Below are positions 34,350-43,943 of a stretch of DNA of 64,000 bases, piece after piece. The number at the start of each line of letters is the position of its first letter. Position 1 is the stretch's first letter. This stretch comes from Thermoleophilia bacterium. Lineage in GTDB: Bacteria > Actinomycetota > Thermoleophilia > Gaiellales > Gaiellaceae. The stretch covers positions 1 to 64,000 of the forward strand of contig JADLFG010000051.1 in the NCBI GenBank assembly GCA_020845695.1, given 5' to 3'. A program made the translations under genes and the position numbers. The notes under the pieces were generated by a model, which worked only from the letters and a program-made list of their open reading frames with translations, searched no databases and had not been told where the DNA came from.

Positions 34350-35108
34350 ATGACGGAGGTTCCGGGCTCGGTGGCGGTGGAATTGCGCGGCGTCAGCCAT
34401 TCGTACCGTTCGAAGCACGCCGAAGTGGTGGGGCTCGACAACGTCGATCTGTGTTGCGCGGTGGGAACATGGACGGCCGTGATGGGGCCGTCGGGCTCGG
34501 GTAAGTCAACACTGTTGTACTGCGCTGCCGGGCTCGAGCGTATCCGTACGGGCAGCGTGTTCGTCGCCGGCCGTGAGATCACGGACGCGAGCGAGGACGA
34601 GTTGACGCGGATGCGACGGGACACGATCGGGTTCGTGTTCCAGGACTTCAATCTGGTGCTGTCGTTGACGGCAGAGCAGAACGTTGCGTTGCCGTTGCGT
34701 TTGGCAGGTGGGCGGCCGTCACGGAGCGAGGTGCGTGCGGTGCTCGATCGTGTCGGCGTTGGGAATCGGGGTCGGCACCGTCCTCGCGAGCTATCCGGCG
34801 GCCAACAGCAGCGTGTCGCGATCGCGCGCGCAATCTTGACGCGCCCGGCCGTGCTGTTGGCGGACGAACCGACTGGTGCGTTGGACTCGGTGACGTCCCG
34901 TCAGGTGCTCGCCATGTTCCGCGAGATGCTGGTCGAGCGACAGCAGACCATCGTGATGGTCACGCACGATCCCGTCGTGGCTGCCGCAGCCGACCGGATT
35001 GTCTTCTTGTCCGATGGTCGCATTGTCGATCGGGTGGAGGCTTCGACCCCGGCGGCGGTGGCCCAGCGGTTGGCACGGCTCGAGGTCCGCGCTAGCGGAC
35101 CGGGGTGA
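34350..35108 (+). CDS. ABC transporter ATP-binding protein (LolD/MacB type)
   Basis: This 252-residue ATPase has the Walker A GPSGSGKSTL, Q-loop VFQDFNLV, signature ELSGGQQQRVAIARA, Walker B VLLADEPTGALD and switch VMVTHDP. The DEPTGALD and GQQQR pattern is typical of the MacB/LolD/FtsE family that powers FtsX-type permeases rather than classical import or export. The next gene encodes the permease, separated by one base. The coding GC content is visibly lower than in neighbouring genes, supporting acquisition by transfer. Confidence 0.88.
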   Translation: MTEVPGSVAVELRGVSHSYRSKHAEVVGLDNVDLCCAVGTWTAVMGPSGSGKSTLLYCAAGLERIRTGSVFVAGREITDASEDELTRMRRDTIGFVFQDFNLVLSLTAEQNVALPLRLAGGRPSRSEVRAVLDRVGVGNRGRHRPRELSGGQQQRVAIARAILTRPAVLLADEPTGALDSVTSRQVLAMFREMLVERQQTIVMVTHDPVVAAAADRIVFLSDGRIVDRVEASTPAAVAQRLARLEVRASGPG

Positions 35109-35109
35109 C

Positions 35110-37068
35110 ATGTTCGCGTGGAGCACGTTCCGGGCGCGCTGGCACCTGTTCCTCGGCGCGATCGTGACTACCGCGTTCGCCGTGTCGTTCACGCAGGCCA
35201 GCTTGCTCGCCCTGGTGGCGGCGGCGACTGCCAGTGTCCCGCCGGAGTTGCCGGAGCCGACCCGGCTGGCGCTCGACGACGGGTATGCGGCGGCGATCAC
35301 CGTATTGAGCATGGGTGTCGGTGTTGCCTTCTTCGTGTCGGTCTTCGTCGTGGCGAGCACATTCTCGTTCGCGGTAGCGCAGCGCCGAACCGACTTCGCG
35401 TTGTTGCGCCTCCTCGGCGCGAGCCGCGGGCAGGTGCAGCGTCTGCTGTTATCTGAGTCGCTACTGCTCGGGGTGGTCGCGACCGTGCTGGGTGTCCCGC
35501 TCGGCGTCGGCGTCGCGGCCGTCCAGGATCGCATGCTGGCGGACTTCGGGTTCGTCCCGGCCGGATTCCGCACTCAGTGGCGCGGCTGGGCGATCGCGGT
35601 GTCGGCGGGTGTCGGCATCGGGGTTGCCCACCTGTCGGCACGCGTAGCGGCGAGGCGGGCCAGTCGTGTTCTTCCGCTGGAGTCGTTGCGAGGGAGCGTT
35701 GCCACCGATCGAGTCATGACCGCAGCCCGCTGGGTCATTGGCTCCCTCGGGATCGCCGGCGCCACCGCCATGGTCTCGGTTGCGTCGTTGGTCGGGCCTG
35801 ACGCCGCGGCGGCGCTCGCCATCAACACGTGTCTCGTGCTGGTGCTCGCTCTCTCAGCTTGGTCGCCGCTGGTCATTCCGGCCTTTGCCGCGCTCGTCGC
35901 GCGCGTCTCACGCCACGGTCCACTCTCCGAGCTGGTCAGCGCGAACCTGCGAACAGCGGTCCGCAGAACCGCCGCCACCGCCGCGCCCATCACGGTGCTG
36001 TGCGGTCTCGTCGTGGGTGTCAACGGCACGTTCGGGACGATCGCCGAGGCGACCCGTCACGAGACCCGCCTGATCAACACCTCCACCATCGTGGCAGCCG
36101 ACGCTGAGCCGATCAGCCCGATCCTTGCCGACACCCCGGGGATCGGATGCCTGTCGGAGAGCATCGATGTCGTCGCCCACGTTCGAGCCGCCGACTTCGA
36201 CGATGAGCCCTTGGTCGACACCCCGATCGCCGCGCTCGCCGTCGACCCGACACCCTACTTGTGCACACACCGCATCGCTGACATGCGGGGTGACCTGGCT
36301 CGGCTGAGCGGTGCCACGATCGGCGTCGACGCCGGCCTCGCCGAGCGGATGCAGATCGACGTCGGCGATACCACCACGATCTCGATCGCCGGGCGCAGCC
36401 TAGCGGCCGAGGTGGTCGCGATCACCTCGACGAATTACGGTCCGCTTCCCGAGCTGTGGCTCCCGATCGGGCTCGTCGACGCCACCGTCGGTCCTGCCAC
36501 CGGTGATCACCATGTCCAGCTCACAACCATCGACGATGACGCGACCAGCGAGGTGCTTTCCATGCTTACCGCCGCTGGCATTGACGCCCAATCGACCGAC
36601 GAGTGGGTGGGCACAGGCGCGACCGGCGGTCGCCAGAACCGCAACATCCAGGTCGCGCTCGTCGGCATGGCGACGTTGTTCGCCCTGACCGCGATCGCTA
36701 ACGCCGTCATCAACGCTTCCGCGGACCGACGCGACGAGTTCGCCGCCCTCAGGCTCGTCGGCCTGACCCGCCGCCAGGTCATCGCTACTGCGCTCTGGGA
36801 GTCGGCCGCGACGCTTCTCACGGGTCTCTTGCTCGGCGTCCTCGCTGCCACCGGACCGATCCTCGCCGTGCACCGAACCGTCAGCCGCACCATCGACGCC
36901 CCTGCCACCGCATGGCCGTGGCAGGCACTCGGTTTCGTCACGGTCTCCAGCGCGGTACTTGTCACGCTAGCCACGGCAATCACCGCCATCGCCGTCACCC
37001 ACCGCCCTGTTCGTCCAGGGGGTCAGGTCTCGCGTGTTGCACCCGGGCCTGCAACACGCGAGACCTGA
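35110..37068 (+). CDS. FtsX-like ABC transporter permease
   Basis: This 652-residue permease has an N-terminal transmembrane helix, two FtsX domains and a large extracellular segment. Each FtsX domain has the conserved LLRLLGASRGQVQRLL or ALRLVGLTRRQVIATA loop. Such mechanotransmission-type permeases extract or sense lipids and peptides; actinobacterial ones often confer antimicrobial resistance. The last residues (GGQVSRVAPGPATRET) are encoded by the REP-like palindrome at 37019-37072, so the natural C-terminus has been altered. Confidence 0.85.
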   Translation: MFAWSTFRARWHLFLGAIVTTAFAVSFTQASLLALVAAATASVPPELPEPTRLALDDGYAAAITVLSMGVGVAFFVSVFVVASTFSFAVAQRRTDFALLRLLGASRGQVQRLLLSESLLLGVVATVLGVPLGVGVAAVQDRMLADFGFVPAGFRTQWRGWAIAVSAGVGIGVAHLSARVAARRASRVLPLESLRGSVATDRVMTAARWVIGSLGIAGATAMVSVASLVGPDAAAALAINTCLVLVLALSAWSPLVIPAFAALVARVSRHGPLSELVSANLRTAVRRTAATAAPITVLCGLVVGVNGTFGTIAEATRHETRLINTSTIVAADAEPISPILADTPGIGCLSESIDVVAHVRAADFDDEPLVDTPIAALAVDPTPYLCTHRIADMRGDLARLSGATIGVDAGLAERMQIDVGDTTTISIAGRSLAAEVVAITSTNYGPLPELWLPIGLVDATVGPATGDHHVQLTTIDDDATSEVLSMLTAAGIDAQSTDEWVGTGATGGRQNRNIQVALVGMATLFALTAIANAVINASADRRDEFAALRLVGLTRRQVIATALWESAATLLTGLLLGVLAATGPILAVHRTVSRTIDAPATAWPWQALGFVTVSSAVLVTLATAITAIAVTHRPVRPGGQVSRVAPGPATRET

Positions 37069-37072
37069 CCCC
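37019..37072. repeat. 54-bp REP-like palindrome (23-bp perfect arms)
   Basis: The left arm 37019-37041 begins GGGGTCAGGTCTCGCGTG and the right arm 37050-37072 is its exact reverse complement, with an 8-base spacer. It contains the stop codon of the permease gene (37066-37068) and touches the stop codon of ddl (37074-37072). It may also act as a bidirectional terminator between these convergent genes. Confidence 0.8.
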
Positions 37073-38115
37073 TAATACCGCAGCCGGGCACGCCGCTCGT
37101 GACGCTCGAGCGCCAGCCCGACGAGCCGGCGCAGGAGCTCGACGTAGGACACCCCCGAGGCGTCGAGCAGCCGGGCGTACACCGAAGTGGAGGTGAAGCC
37201 CGGGATCGTGTTCAGCTCGTTGACGAGCACCTCCCCGTCCTCGCGCAGGAACATGTCGACGCGGGCCATGCCCTCCGCGTTACAGGCGCGGAAGGAGCGC
37301 ACGGCCAGGTCTCGCGCCCGCTCCGCCCGGTCGCCGGGGATGCGCGCGGGCACGACCAGCTCCATCCCGCCCTCCTCGTACTTCGAGGCGAAGTCGTACC
37401 AGTCGGCCAGCTTCGGCACGATCTGCCCGACCGCCGAGGCGACCGGTTCCTCGTTGCCGAGCACGCTGCACTCGATCTCGACACCCCGCACGTACTCCTC
37501 GACGAGCACCTTGTCGTCGTGGCGCAGCGCGAGCCCGAGCGCCGGGCCGAGCTCCGCGTCGGAGCGGACGATCGAGATCCCGACGCTCGAGCCGAGCCGT
37601 GCGGGCTTGACCACGACCGGGTAGCCGAACGGGCTCCCGGCGAGCCCGGGCGCGTGCGCGCGCAGCGTGATGCTGCGGGCGACGGGCACGTCGTTCGCCC
37701 GCATCACCGCCTTGAACAGGTCCTTGTCCATCGCGACCGCGGAGGCCGCCACACCCGGGCCGACGTAGGGGATGTCGGCCAGCTCGAGCAGGCCCTGAAC
37801 CGTGCCGTCCTCGCCGAACGGCCCGTGCAGGACCGGGAAGGCGACGTCGACCCCGGAGAGGAGGGCCGGCCGGGCTGCCGTGGTCGGCAGCGGCACCGGC
37901 TGAGCGTCCCCGGCGCCACCGGCAAGCCCCCGGTGGCTCGCGGCCGCGAGCCGCCAGCGGCCGTCGCGCGCGATCTCGATCTCGACCGGCTCGAAACCCG
38001 CCTCGCGCAGCCCGGCCGAGACCGCGCGAGCGGAGGCGAGCGAGATGTCGTGCTCGCTGGAGCGGCCGCCGGAGAGAACGGCGACGCGCAGCCCGCCCGC
38101 GCTAGAAGGGGGCAC
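37072..38115 (-). CDS. ddl: D-alanine--D-alanine ligase
   Basis: This 347-residue ATP-grasp ligase makes the D-Ala-D-Ala dipeptide of peptidoglycan. Its motifs are LSGGRSSEHDISLASA, then FPVLHGPFGEDGTVQGLLEL, then VVKPARLGSSVGI, then LVNELNTIPGFTSTSVY with the Mg-binding Asn/Glu. GTG at 38115 overlaps the pknB stop by 14 nt, so ddl is the last gene of the cell-envelope operon. Its own stop abuts the REP-like palindrome. Confidence 0.93.
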   Translation of the reverse strand: MPPSSAGGLRVAVLSGGRSSEHDISLASARAVSAGLREAGFEPVEIEIARDGRWRLAAASHRGLAGGAGDAQPVPLPTTAARPALLSGVDVAFPVLHGPFGEDGTVQGLLELADIPYVGPGVAASAVAMDKDLFKAVMRANDVPVARSITLRAHAPGLAGSPFGYPVVVKPARLGSSVGISIVRSDAELGPALGLALRHDDKVLVEEYVRGVEIECSVLGNEEPVASAVGQIVPKLADWYDFASKYEEGGMELVVPARIPGDRAERARDLAVRSFRACNAEGMARVDMFLREDGEVLVNELNTIPGFTSTSVYARLLDASGVSYVELLRRLVGLALERHERRARLRY

Positions 38116-40033
38116 GCGCGACGACGATCGTGACCGTGGAGCCGAGCTCGAGCTCCGTCTCGGCCCCCGGAATCTGCTCGAGCACGAGGTTGTCCTGCTC
38201 CTGGTCGAGCGTCGGCTGGTCGACGACGTCGGGCACGAAGCCGGCGTCCGTGAGCAGCTGGATCGCGGTCGCCTCGTCCAGCCCGAGCAGGCTCGGAACG
38301 AGCCCGAGCTCGGGCTCGGGCTCCGGCGGCGGCCCCTCGGAGACCGAGATCGTGACCGTCGATCCCTTCGCCGCCTCCCCGCCGGACGGGCTCTGGTCGA
38401 CGACGATCCCGGCCGGCTCGGTCGACGCCACGATCACCGGCTCGACCTCGAAGCCCGCGGCGTCGAGAGTCGCGGTGGCCTCGTCCTGGTAGTACCCGAT
38501 CACGGCCGGGACCGCCACGGACTGCACGCCCTTCGAGACGCGCAGCGTCACCACCGAGCCCTGCGGGGCCTGCTCGCCCGGCTTCGGGTCCTGCGACATC
38601 ACCGTGCCCTCCTCGAAGCGGTCCGAGAAGGCGTACTTGACGTCCCACTCGAGCTCGGAGTCCGCGAGGATCGCGGTCGCCTGGTCGAGCGTCGCGCCGG
38701 CCACCTTCGGCACCTCGACCAGGGGCACGCCGGTCGACACCACGATCGTCACGGTCTCGCCCTTCGAGATCCTCGTGCCGGGACCCGGGCTCTGCTCGGC
38801 CACGATACCGCTCTTCACCTTCTCGTCGGCCCGTCGCTCGACCTTCGCGTGCAGGCCCTCGTCCACGATCAGCTGCACCGCGAGCTCCCGCTTGATCCCG
38901 ACCACGTTCGGGACCGCGACCGGCTTCGACTCCTGCAGCCGGTCGGAGACCTCCCGGTAGACGTACCAGCCGGCGACGCTCGCGGCGGCGAGCAGGAGCG
39001 AGACGATCAGCCAGGGCAGGAGCGAGCGCTTGCGCCTGGGCGGCCGGCCCGAGCCGTACGGGTCGTACGGGGGTGCCGGCGGGCGCCGAGGCGGCTGGGC
39101 CGGAGTCGTCTCGACGGGTCGGAGCTGCTCGGTCGGAGCCGCCGCCGGGCCGCGAGCGAGGACCCGCGTGACAGACTCGGCGGTCTCGCGTGCAACCGGG
39201 AGCCCCGCCTCGACGCGGGCGAGGTCGGAGTCCATCTCCTCCGCGGTCGCGTACCGCTCCGCGGGATCCTTGGCGAGCGCCCTCAGCACGATCCGGTCGA
39301 GATCGGCGGGAATCCCGGGCACGGCGGCAGACGGCGGCTGCGGCTGCGCGTTCAGGTGCTTCATCGCGATCTCGACCGGGGTGTCGCCCGTGAACGGAAC
39401 CCCGCCGGTCAGCATCTCGTAGAGCACGATCCCGACCGAGTAGATGTCCGCGGCCGGGGTCACGTGAGCGCCGCGGGCCTGCTCCGGCGACAGGTACTGC
39501 GCCGTCCCCATGATCGATCCCGCCTCGGTCATCTGCGAGGCGCCGGCACGGGCAATCCCGAAGTCGGCGACCTTCAGGCGCTCCTCGTGCCCGATCAGGA
39601 TGTTGTGCGGCTTGATGTCACGGTGGACGATCCCGTTTCTGTGCGCGAAGCGCAGCGCGGCCAGGATCTGCCGGGTGTGGGCGATCGCCTGCGCCGGCCG
39701 CAGCCGGCCGCTGGCACGGATCAGCTCCTTCAGGTTGCGTCCCTCGATCAGCTCCATCGCGATGTAGTAGGTGCCCTCGGCCTCGCCCCGGTCGTAGATC
39801 GAGACGATGTTGGGGTGGGAGAGCGCCGCAGCCGCTTTCGCCTCGCGCCGGAAGCGCTCGACGAACTGCTCGTCGTGGGCGTAGCGGTCGTTCAGGATCT
39901 TGATCGCCACGCGGCGGCCAAGCTCGATGTCCTCGGCCAGGTAGACGTTCGCCATGCCGCCGGATCCGAGTCGCTCGAGGATCCGGTACCGGCTGTCGAA
40001 GACCGTGTCGATGAGCGTGTCCGACGTGGCCAT
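38102..40033 (-). CDS. pknB: Ser/Thr protein kinase PknB with four PASTA domains
   Basis: This 643-residue membrane kinase has its catalytic domain at about residues 15-275: glycine loop LGSGGMANVYLAED, Lys in VAIKILND, catalytic loop VHRDIKPHNIL, DFGIARA, and an activation loop with Thr/Ser. A Pro-rich juxtamembrane segment is followed by one transmembrane helix (LLPWLIVSLLLAAASVAGWY). Four PASTA repeats then face the cell wall, where they bind muropeptide or lipid II. It controls cell division and wall synthesis with PstP. It lies 12 nt after pbpA. Confidence 0.95.
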   Translation of the reverse strand: MATSDTLIDTVFDSRYRILERLGSGGMANVYLAEDIELGRRVAIKILNDRYAHDEQFVERFRREAKAAAALSHPNIVSIYDRGEAEGTYYIAMELIEGRNLKELIRASGRLRPAQAIAHTRQILAALRFAHRNGIVHRDIKPHNILIGHEERLKVADFGIARAGASQMTEAGSIMGTAQYLSPEQARGAHVTPAADIYSVGIVLYEMLTGGVPFTGDTPVEIAMKHLNAQPQPPSAAVPGIPADLDRIVLRALAKDPAERYATAEEMDSDLARVEAGLPVARETAESVTRVLARGPAAAPTEQLRPVETTPAQPPRRPPAPPYDPYGSGRPPRRKRSLLPWLIVSLLLAAASVAGWYVYREVSDRLQESKPVAVPNVVGIKRELAVQLIVDEGLHAKVERRADEKVKSGIVAEQSPGPGTRISKGETVTIVVSTGVPLVEVPKVAGATLDQATAILADSELEWDVKYAFSDRFEEGTVMSQDPKPGEQAPQGSVVTLRVSKGVQSVAVPAVIGYYQDEATATLDAAGFEVEPVIVASTEPAGIVVDQSPSGGEAAKGSTVTISVSEGPPPEPEPELGLVPSLLGLDEATAIQLLTDAGFVPDVVDQPTLDQEQDNLVLEQIPGAETELELGSTVTIVVARAPF

Positions 40034-40045
40034 CGGCCTTCTAGG

Positions 40046-41524
40046 CTACGCGTTTCCCGAGAGCAGCGTCTCCATGATCTCCCGCGCGAGCGGCGCCGCG
40101 ACAACCCCGCCGGTGCCCGACTGACCGGAGAGAGCGACCGCGATTGCCACCCGCGGCGCATCGGCCGGCGCGAAGCCGACGAACCAGACGTCGTTCTCCC
40201 CCTCCCGCCCGGTCTCGGCCGTGCCGGTCTTCCCGGCGACCTGGACGCCCGGGATCGCGGCGGCCGTGCCGGTGCCCGACTCGACGGCGAGCGTCATCAT
40301 CGCGGTCAGCTGCGCCGCCGTCAGCGGCTCGATCGCGGTTCCCTCGATCTCGGGGCCGGTCGCGGTGAGAATGCTCCCGTCCGGCTTCAGGATGCGATCG
40401 AGGACGGTCGGGCGCATCGTCACGCCGCCATTCGCGACCGCAGCGGCGACCATCGCCATCTGCAACGGGGTCGCGAGCAGCCGCTCCTGACCGAATGCGA
40501 GCCGCCCGGCGTCGACCGCGTTCGGGTCGGTGGGCAGGTAGAGGTCGCCGCCGCGGTAGAGCCCGCTCGCCTCGCGCTCGTCCGACGGGGTCTCGAGCGG
40601 CGGGAGCCCGTAGAAGCCGAAGCGGCGGGCGTAGTCGAGGACGGTGAGCGCGCCGAGCTCCTTGCCGAGGTCGCAGAACACGGCGTTCACGGAGTGGGCA
40701 AGCGCCTCGGCGAACGTGACCCGGCCGAACTGCTCCGGCCCGCTCTGGTCGGCGAAATTGAAGACCTTCTTCCCGTAGACGGTGCAGAAGCCGCGGTCGA
40801 CGAACTCGCTCTCCGGCTCGTAGCGGCCGGATTCGAGCGCCGCCGCGGCCGTAACCAGCTTGAAGGTGGAGCCGGGGATGTAGAGGCCGGCGGTGGCGCG
40901 GTTGAGCAGCGGGGCGGGATCACGGCACGGTCCGGGCGTCGCGAGAATCTGCTCGAAGCCGTCCTCGACCAGGTTCGGGTCGTACCCGGGCGAGGAGGCG
41001 AGCACGAGCACCCGGCCCGTCGACGGCTCGAGCGCGACGACCGCGCCGCAGTAGCGCTCGAGCAGCTCGTTCGCCCTGGCCTGTGCCGCGGCGTCGATCG
41101 TGAGCACGAGCGAGTTGCCCTGACGGGTGAGGCCGCGCAGCCGATCGACGGTGCGATCGACGATCGTTCCGAGCTCCGAGTTCGAGCCGGTCAGGTAGTC
41201 GTTCAGCGACTGCTCGAGCCCGGCGCGCGAGCGGGCGACAGTCGAGTAGCCGACGGTGTGGGCGGCGAGCCCTCGCGCCGGGTAGACGCGCAGGTACCAG
41301 GTCTTGCCCTGGACCTCGAGCTTGCGGTTCCGGGCGAGGACCGTCTCCCCGTCGGAGGCGTAGATCAGCCCGCGCTCGATCGTGAGCTGGCGGACGACGA
41401 GGTTGGGGTTGCCGCGCCGAGCCTCGAGGTCGGGCGCACGCCAGAGCCAGTAGGTCGACATCGCGACCAGGGCCACGAAGAGCAGCGCGAGCAGCAGGAA
41501 GAGCCTGCGGATCTGCGCGTTCAC
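40046..41524 (-). CDS. pbpA: Penicillin-binding protein (class B transpeptidase) PbpA
   Basis: This 492-residue bitopic protein has an N-terminal transmembrane anchor (RLFLLLALLFVALVAMSTYW), a dimerisation domain and a transpeptidase domain. The active-site Ser is in YIPGSTFKLVTA (SxxK), with SVN in AHSVNAVFC and KTGTA in VAGKTGTAET. It cross-links peptidoglycan with the SEDS partner FtsW/RodA encoded directly upstream, whose stop overlaps this start by 4 nt (GTGA). Confidence 0.95.
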   Translation of the reverse strand: MNAQIRRLFLLLALLFVALVAMSTYWLWRAPDLEARRGNPNLVVRQLTIERGLIYASDGETVLARNRKLEVQGKTWYLRVYPARGLAAHTVGYSTVARSRAGLEQSLNDYLTGSNSELGTIVDRTVDRLRGLTRQGNSLVLTIDAAAQARANELLERYCGAVVALEPSTGRVLVLASSPGYDPNLVEDGFEQILATPGPCRDPAPLLNRATAGLYIPGSTFKLVTAAAALESGRYEPESEFVDRGFCTVYGKKVFNFADQSGPEQFGRVTFAEALAHSVNAVFCDLGKELGALTVLDYARRFGFYGLPPLETPSDEREASGLYRGGDLYLPTDPNAVDAGRLAFGQERLLATPLQMAMVAAAVANGGVTMRPTVLDRILKPDGSILTATGPEIEGTAIEPLTAAQLTAMMTLAVESGTGTAAAIPGVQVAGKTGTAETGREGENDVWFVGFAPADAPRVAIAVALSGQSGTGGVVAAPLAREIMETLLSGNA

Positions 41525-42807
41525 CGGCCCGCCAGCCTCGCGTTGACGCGATTGGAGACTCCAAGCAGGAGCCAGAGGACGAGGGAGTTCGCAACGATGC
41601 TCGAGCCGCCGTAGGAGACGAACGGGAGCGTGATCCCGGTCAGCGGAATCAGGCCGGTGACGCCGCCCAGGATGATGAACGCCTGGATCCCGACGGCGGC
41701 CGTCAGCCCGGTCGCGAGCAGCTTCGAGAAGCCGTCGTCGGCGAGCATCGCGATCCGCAGGCCCCGGTAGACGACGACCACGTAGAGCAACACGATCGCC
41801 GTCCCTCCGGCCAGGCCGAGCTCCTGCGCGAGCGCCGAGTAGATGAAGTCGGTCTGGAGGTAGGGGATGTAGGTGTCGCCGGAGGGCGAGAGCAGGACGC
41901 CCTGGCCGAGACCGGTTCCGAACAGGCCGCCCGCCGCGAGCGAGTAGATCGACTGGACGAGCTGGTAGCCGGTCCCCTGCGGGTCGCTCCACGGGTCGAG
42001 CCAGATCTCGACCCGGTCGGCCACGTGCGGGACGACGTGGTAGAGGCCGTAAGCGCCGGCCGCGAAGAGCGCGAGCCCGACCACGACGTACGGCCAGCGG
42101 CCGGTGGCGACGTAGAGCATCGCGAGGAAGACGGCGAAGTAGAGGAAGCCGCCACCGAGGTCGTTCGTCTGGAAGAGCACGAGCATCGCACCGCCCCAGA
42201 TCGCGAGCAGCGGCCCCGCGTGCTTCGGCGGGGGAATGCCGAGCCGGCCGAGCCCGCGGGAGAGCACCTCGCGCTTGTCCCGCAGGTAGCCGGCCAGGAA
42301 CACGACCAGCAGCACCTTCGCCAGCTCGCCCGGCTGGAAGGCGATCGGGCCGAGCCGGACCCAGAGCGTGGCCCCGTTGATCGTGGCACCGAGGCCGGGG
42401 ATCGCGGGCAGCGCGAGCAGGACGATCGCCGCGACCCCGAGCGTGTACTTGAAGCTGTCGAGCAGCCGGTAGTCGCGCACGGCGATCGAGAGCAGCGCGT
42501 AGAGCGCGAGCCCGACGACGACCCAGAGCCCCTGGCGGAGCGCGAGGTCGGGATCGATCCGGTAGATCATCGTCAGGCCGAGGCCGGTCAGGAGCGCCGC
42601 CAGCGGCAGCAGGTACGGGTCGGCGAGGGGCAGCAAGATCCGCGTGACGACGTGCGCGACGAGGTAGAGACCGAGGAAGAGGGCGACGTAGGAGAGCGAC
42701 GCCGTCGAAAGCTCGGACTGGCGGGCGATGTAGACACTCGCGAAGCCGACCCCGGTCAGGACTCCGGCCGCGAGCAGGGTCAGGAGCTCGCGATTGCGCA
42801 GGCTCAT
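41521..42807 (-). CDS. ftsW: SEDS-family peptidoglycan polymerase FtsW/RodA
   Basis: This 428-residue protein has ten or more membrane helices. SEDS signatures include FQPGELAKVLLVVFLAGYL, then QTNDLGGGFLYFAVFLAML, and the C-terminal LPFVSYGGSSIVANSLVLWL. It polymerises glycan strands and works with the class B PBP encoded next. RodA and FtsW cannot be separated with confidence from sequence alone; in this operon the gene is usually called ftsW or rodA. It overlaps both neighbours by 4 nt. Confidence 0.93.
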   Translation of the reverse strand: MSLRNRELLTLLAAGVLTGVGFASVYIARQSELSTASLSYVALFLGLYLVAHVVTRILLPLADPYLLPLAALLTGLGLTMIYRIDPDLALRQGLWVVVGLALYALLSIAVRDYRLLDSFKYTLGVAAIVLLALPAIPGLGATINGATLWVRLGPIAFQPGELAKVLLVVFLAGYLRDKREVLSRGLGRLGIPPPKHAGPLLAIWGGAMLVLFQTNDLGGGFLYFAVFLAMLYVATGRWPYVVVGLALFAAGAYGLYHVVPHVADRVEIWLDPWSDPQGTGYQLVQSIYSLAAGGLFGTGLGQGVLLSPSGDTYIPYLQTDFIYSALAQELGLAGGTAIVLLYVVVVYRGLRIAMLADDGFSKLLATGLTAAVGIQAFIILGGVTGLIPLTGITLPFVSYGGSSIVANSLVLWLLLGVSNRVNARLAGR

Positions 42808-43943
42808 GGGCTCTCGAGGCTCGCCTCGAGCTCGTACGCGCGGATGCGCGCGAGGGCGGCCGCCTCGCTCGAGAGATCGTGGTCGAACAGGGCGGCCCGC
42901 TCCCCTGGCCCGAGCTGAACCGCGAGGAGGCTGCTCACGTACACCTCCCGGTAGAGATCGACGCCGGCGACGGTCCAGGGCACCCCCTGGTAGACGGCGA
43001 TGCGCCCGTTCTCGGCGGCCCCGACGAAGTGCGCCCGGGACAGCCCCCAGAGGGCGAGGGCTGCCAGGCCGGCAAAGAGGACGAGCACGAGCGCGACGAG
43101 CAGGAAGGCCTTGCTGACGCGGCGCCCGGCCCCGTCACCCACGCTCGGCGCGGCCGGGAGCGGCGCCGCGGGCGCGGTCGCCTCCGGCGGCAGGCGCAGG
43201 CCGGAGAGCGTGTCCTCGTCGTCGGGGTCGCCCTCCTCGACCGCGAACAGAACGACGGTGACGTTGTCCTCGCCACCGGCCTCGTTCGCGGCCTGCACGA
43301 GCGACCTCGCCGCGGCCGCGACCCCCGAGGCCGCCGCAAGCGTCCGGACGACCTCCTCGTCACCCACCATCGTGGTCAGGCCGTCGGAGCAGATCAGGAA
43401 GACGTCGCCGGCCCGCAGGTCGACGGAGAAGCTGTCGACCCGGACCGCCGCGTCCGTCCCGAGCGCGCGGGTGATCACGGATCGCTGCGGGTGGATCTCG
43501 GCCTCCTCCCGGGTCAGGCGCCCGGAACGGACGAGGTCGGCGACGAGGGAGTGGTCCTCGGTGAGCTGCTCGAGCGTCCCGTCACGCAGCCGGTAGGCAC
43601 GCGAGTCCCCGACGTGGGCGATCGCGGCCCGGCTCCCCGTCGTGAGCACGGCCGTCACGGTCGTGCCCATCCCGGAGGCCCGCGGGTCGCTCGAGGCGCG
43701 CGAGTGAATGCGCCGGTTGGCTTCCTGCACGATCGCGCGCAGCCGCGCCTCGGGCTCGAGCCGGTCGGCCGCGTGGTACTCGCGGAAGGCGGTAACCGCG
43801 AGCCGGGAGGCGATCTCGCCGGCCTGCGCCCCGCCCATTCCGTCGGCGACGACGAACAGCGGCGGCGCGACGACGAACGAGTCCTCGTTGCGCCGGCGCA
43901 CCCGGCCCGGGTCGCTCAGGCCGGCGCTGTCACCGATCTTCAC
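42804..43943 (-). CDS. pstP: PP2C-type Ser/Thr phosphatase PstP
   Basis: This 379-residue protein has a PPM phosphatase domain: RRRNEDSFVV, then LFVVADGMGGAQAGEIAS with the metal-binding Asp, then AHVGDSRAYRL, and GGEDNVTVVLF. A transmembrane helix follows near residue 270 (FLLVALVLVLFAGLAALALW), then an extracellular tail. It reverses PknB and FHA-protein phosphorylation. ATG overlaps the fhaB stop (ATGA). This is the standard actinobacterial arrangement. Confidence 0.95.
   Translation of the reverse strand: MKIGDSAGLSDPGRVRRRNEDSFVVAPPLFVVADGMGGAQAGEIASRLAVTAFREYHAADRLEPEARLRAIVQEANRRIHSRASSDPRASGMGTTVTAVLTTGSRAAIAHVGDSRAYRLRDGTLEQLTEDHSLVADLVRSGRLTREEAEIHPQRSVITRALGTDAAVRVDSFSVDLRAGDVFLICSDGLTTMVGDEEVVRTLAAASGVAAAARSLVQAANEAGGEDNVTVVLFAVEEGDPDDEDTLSGLRLPPEATAPAAPLPAAPSVGDGAGRRVSKAFLLVALVLVLFAGLAALALWGLSRAHFVGAAENGRIAVYQGVPWTVAGVDLYREVYVSSLLAVQLGPGERAALFDHDLSSEAAALARIRAYELEASLESP

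Noticed and set aside
38045..41614. A very long plus-strand open frame (about 1189 codons)
   Set aside because: It lies antisense to pknB, pbpA and ddl, has a Glu/Arg/Asp-rich composition typical of antisense reading in high-GC DNA, and has no domain.
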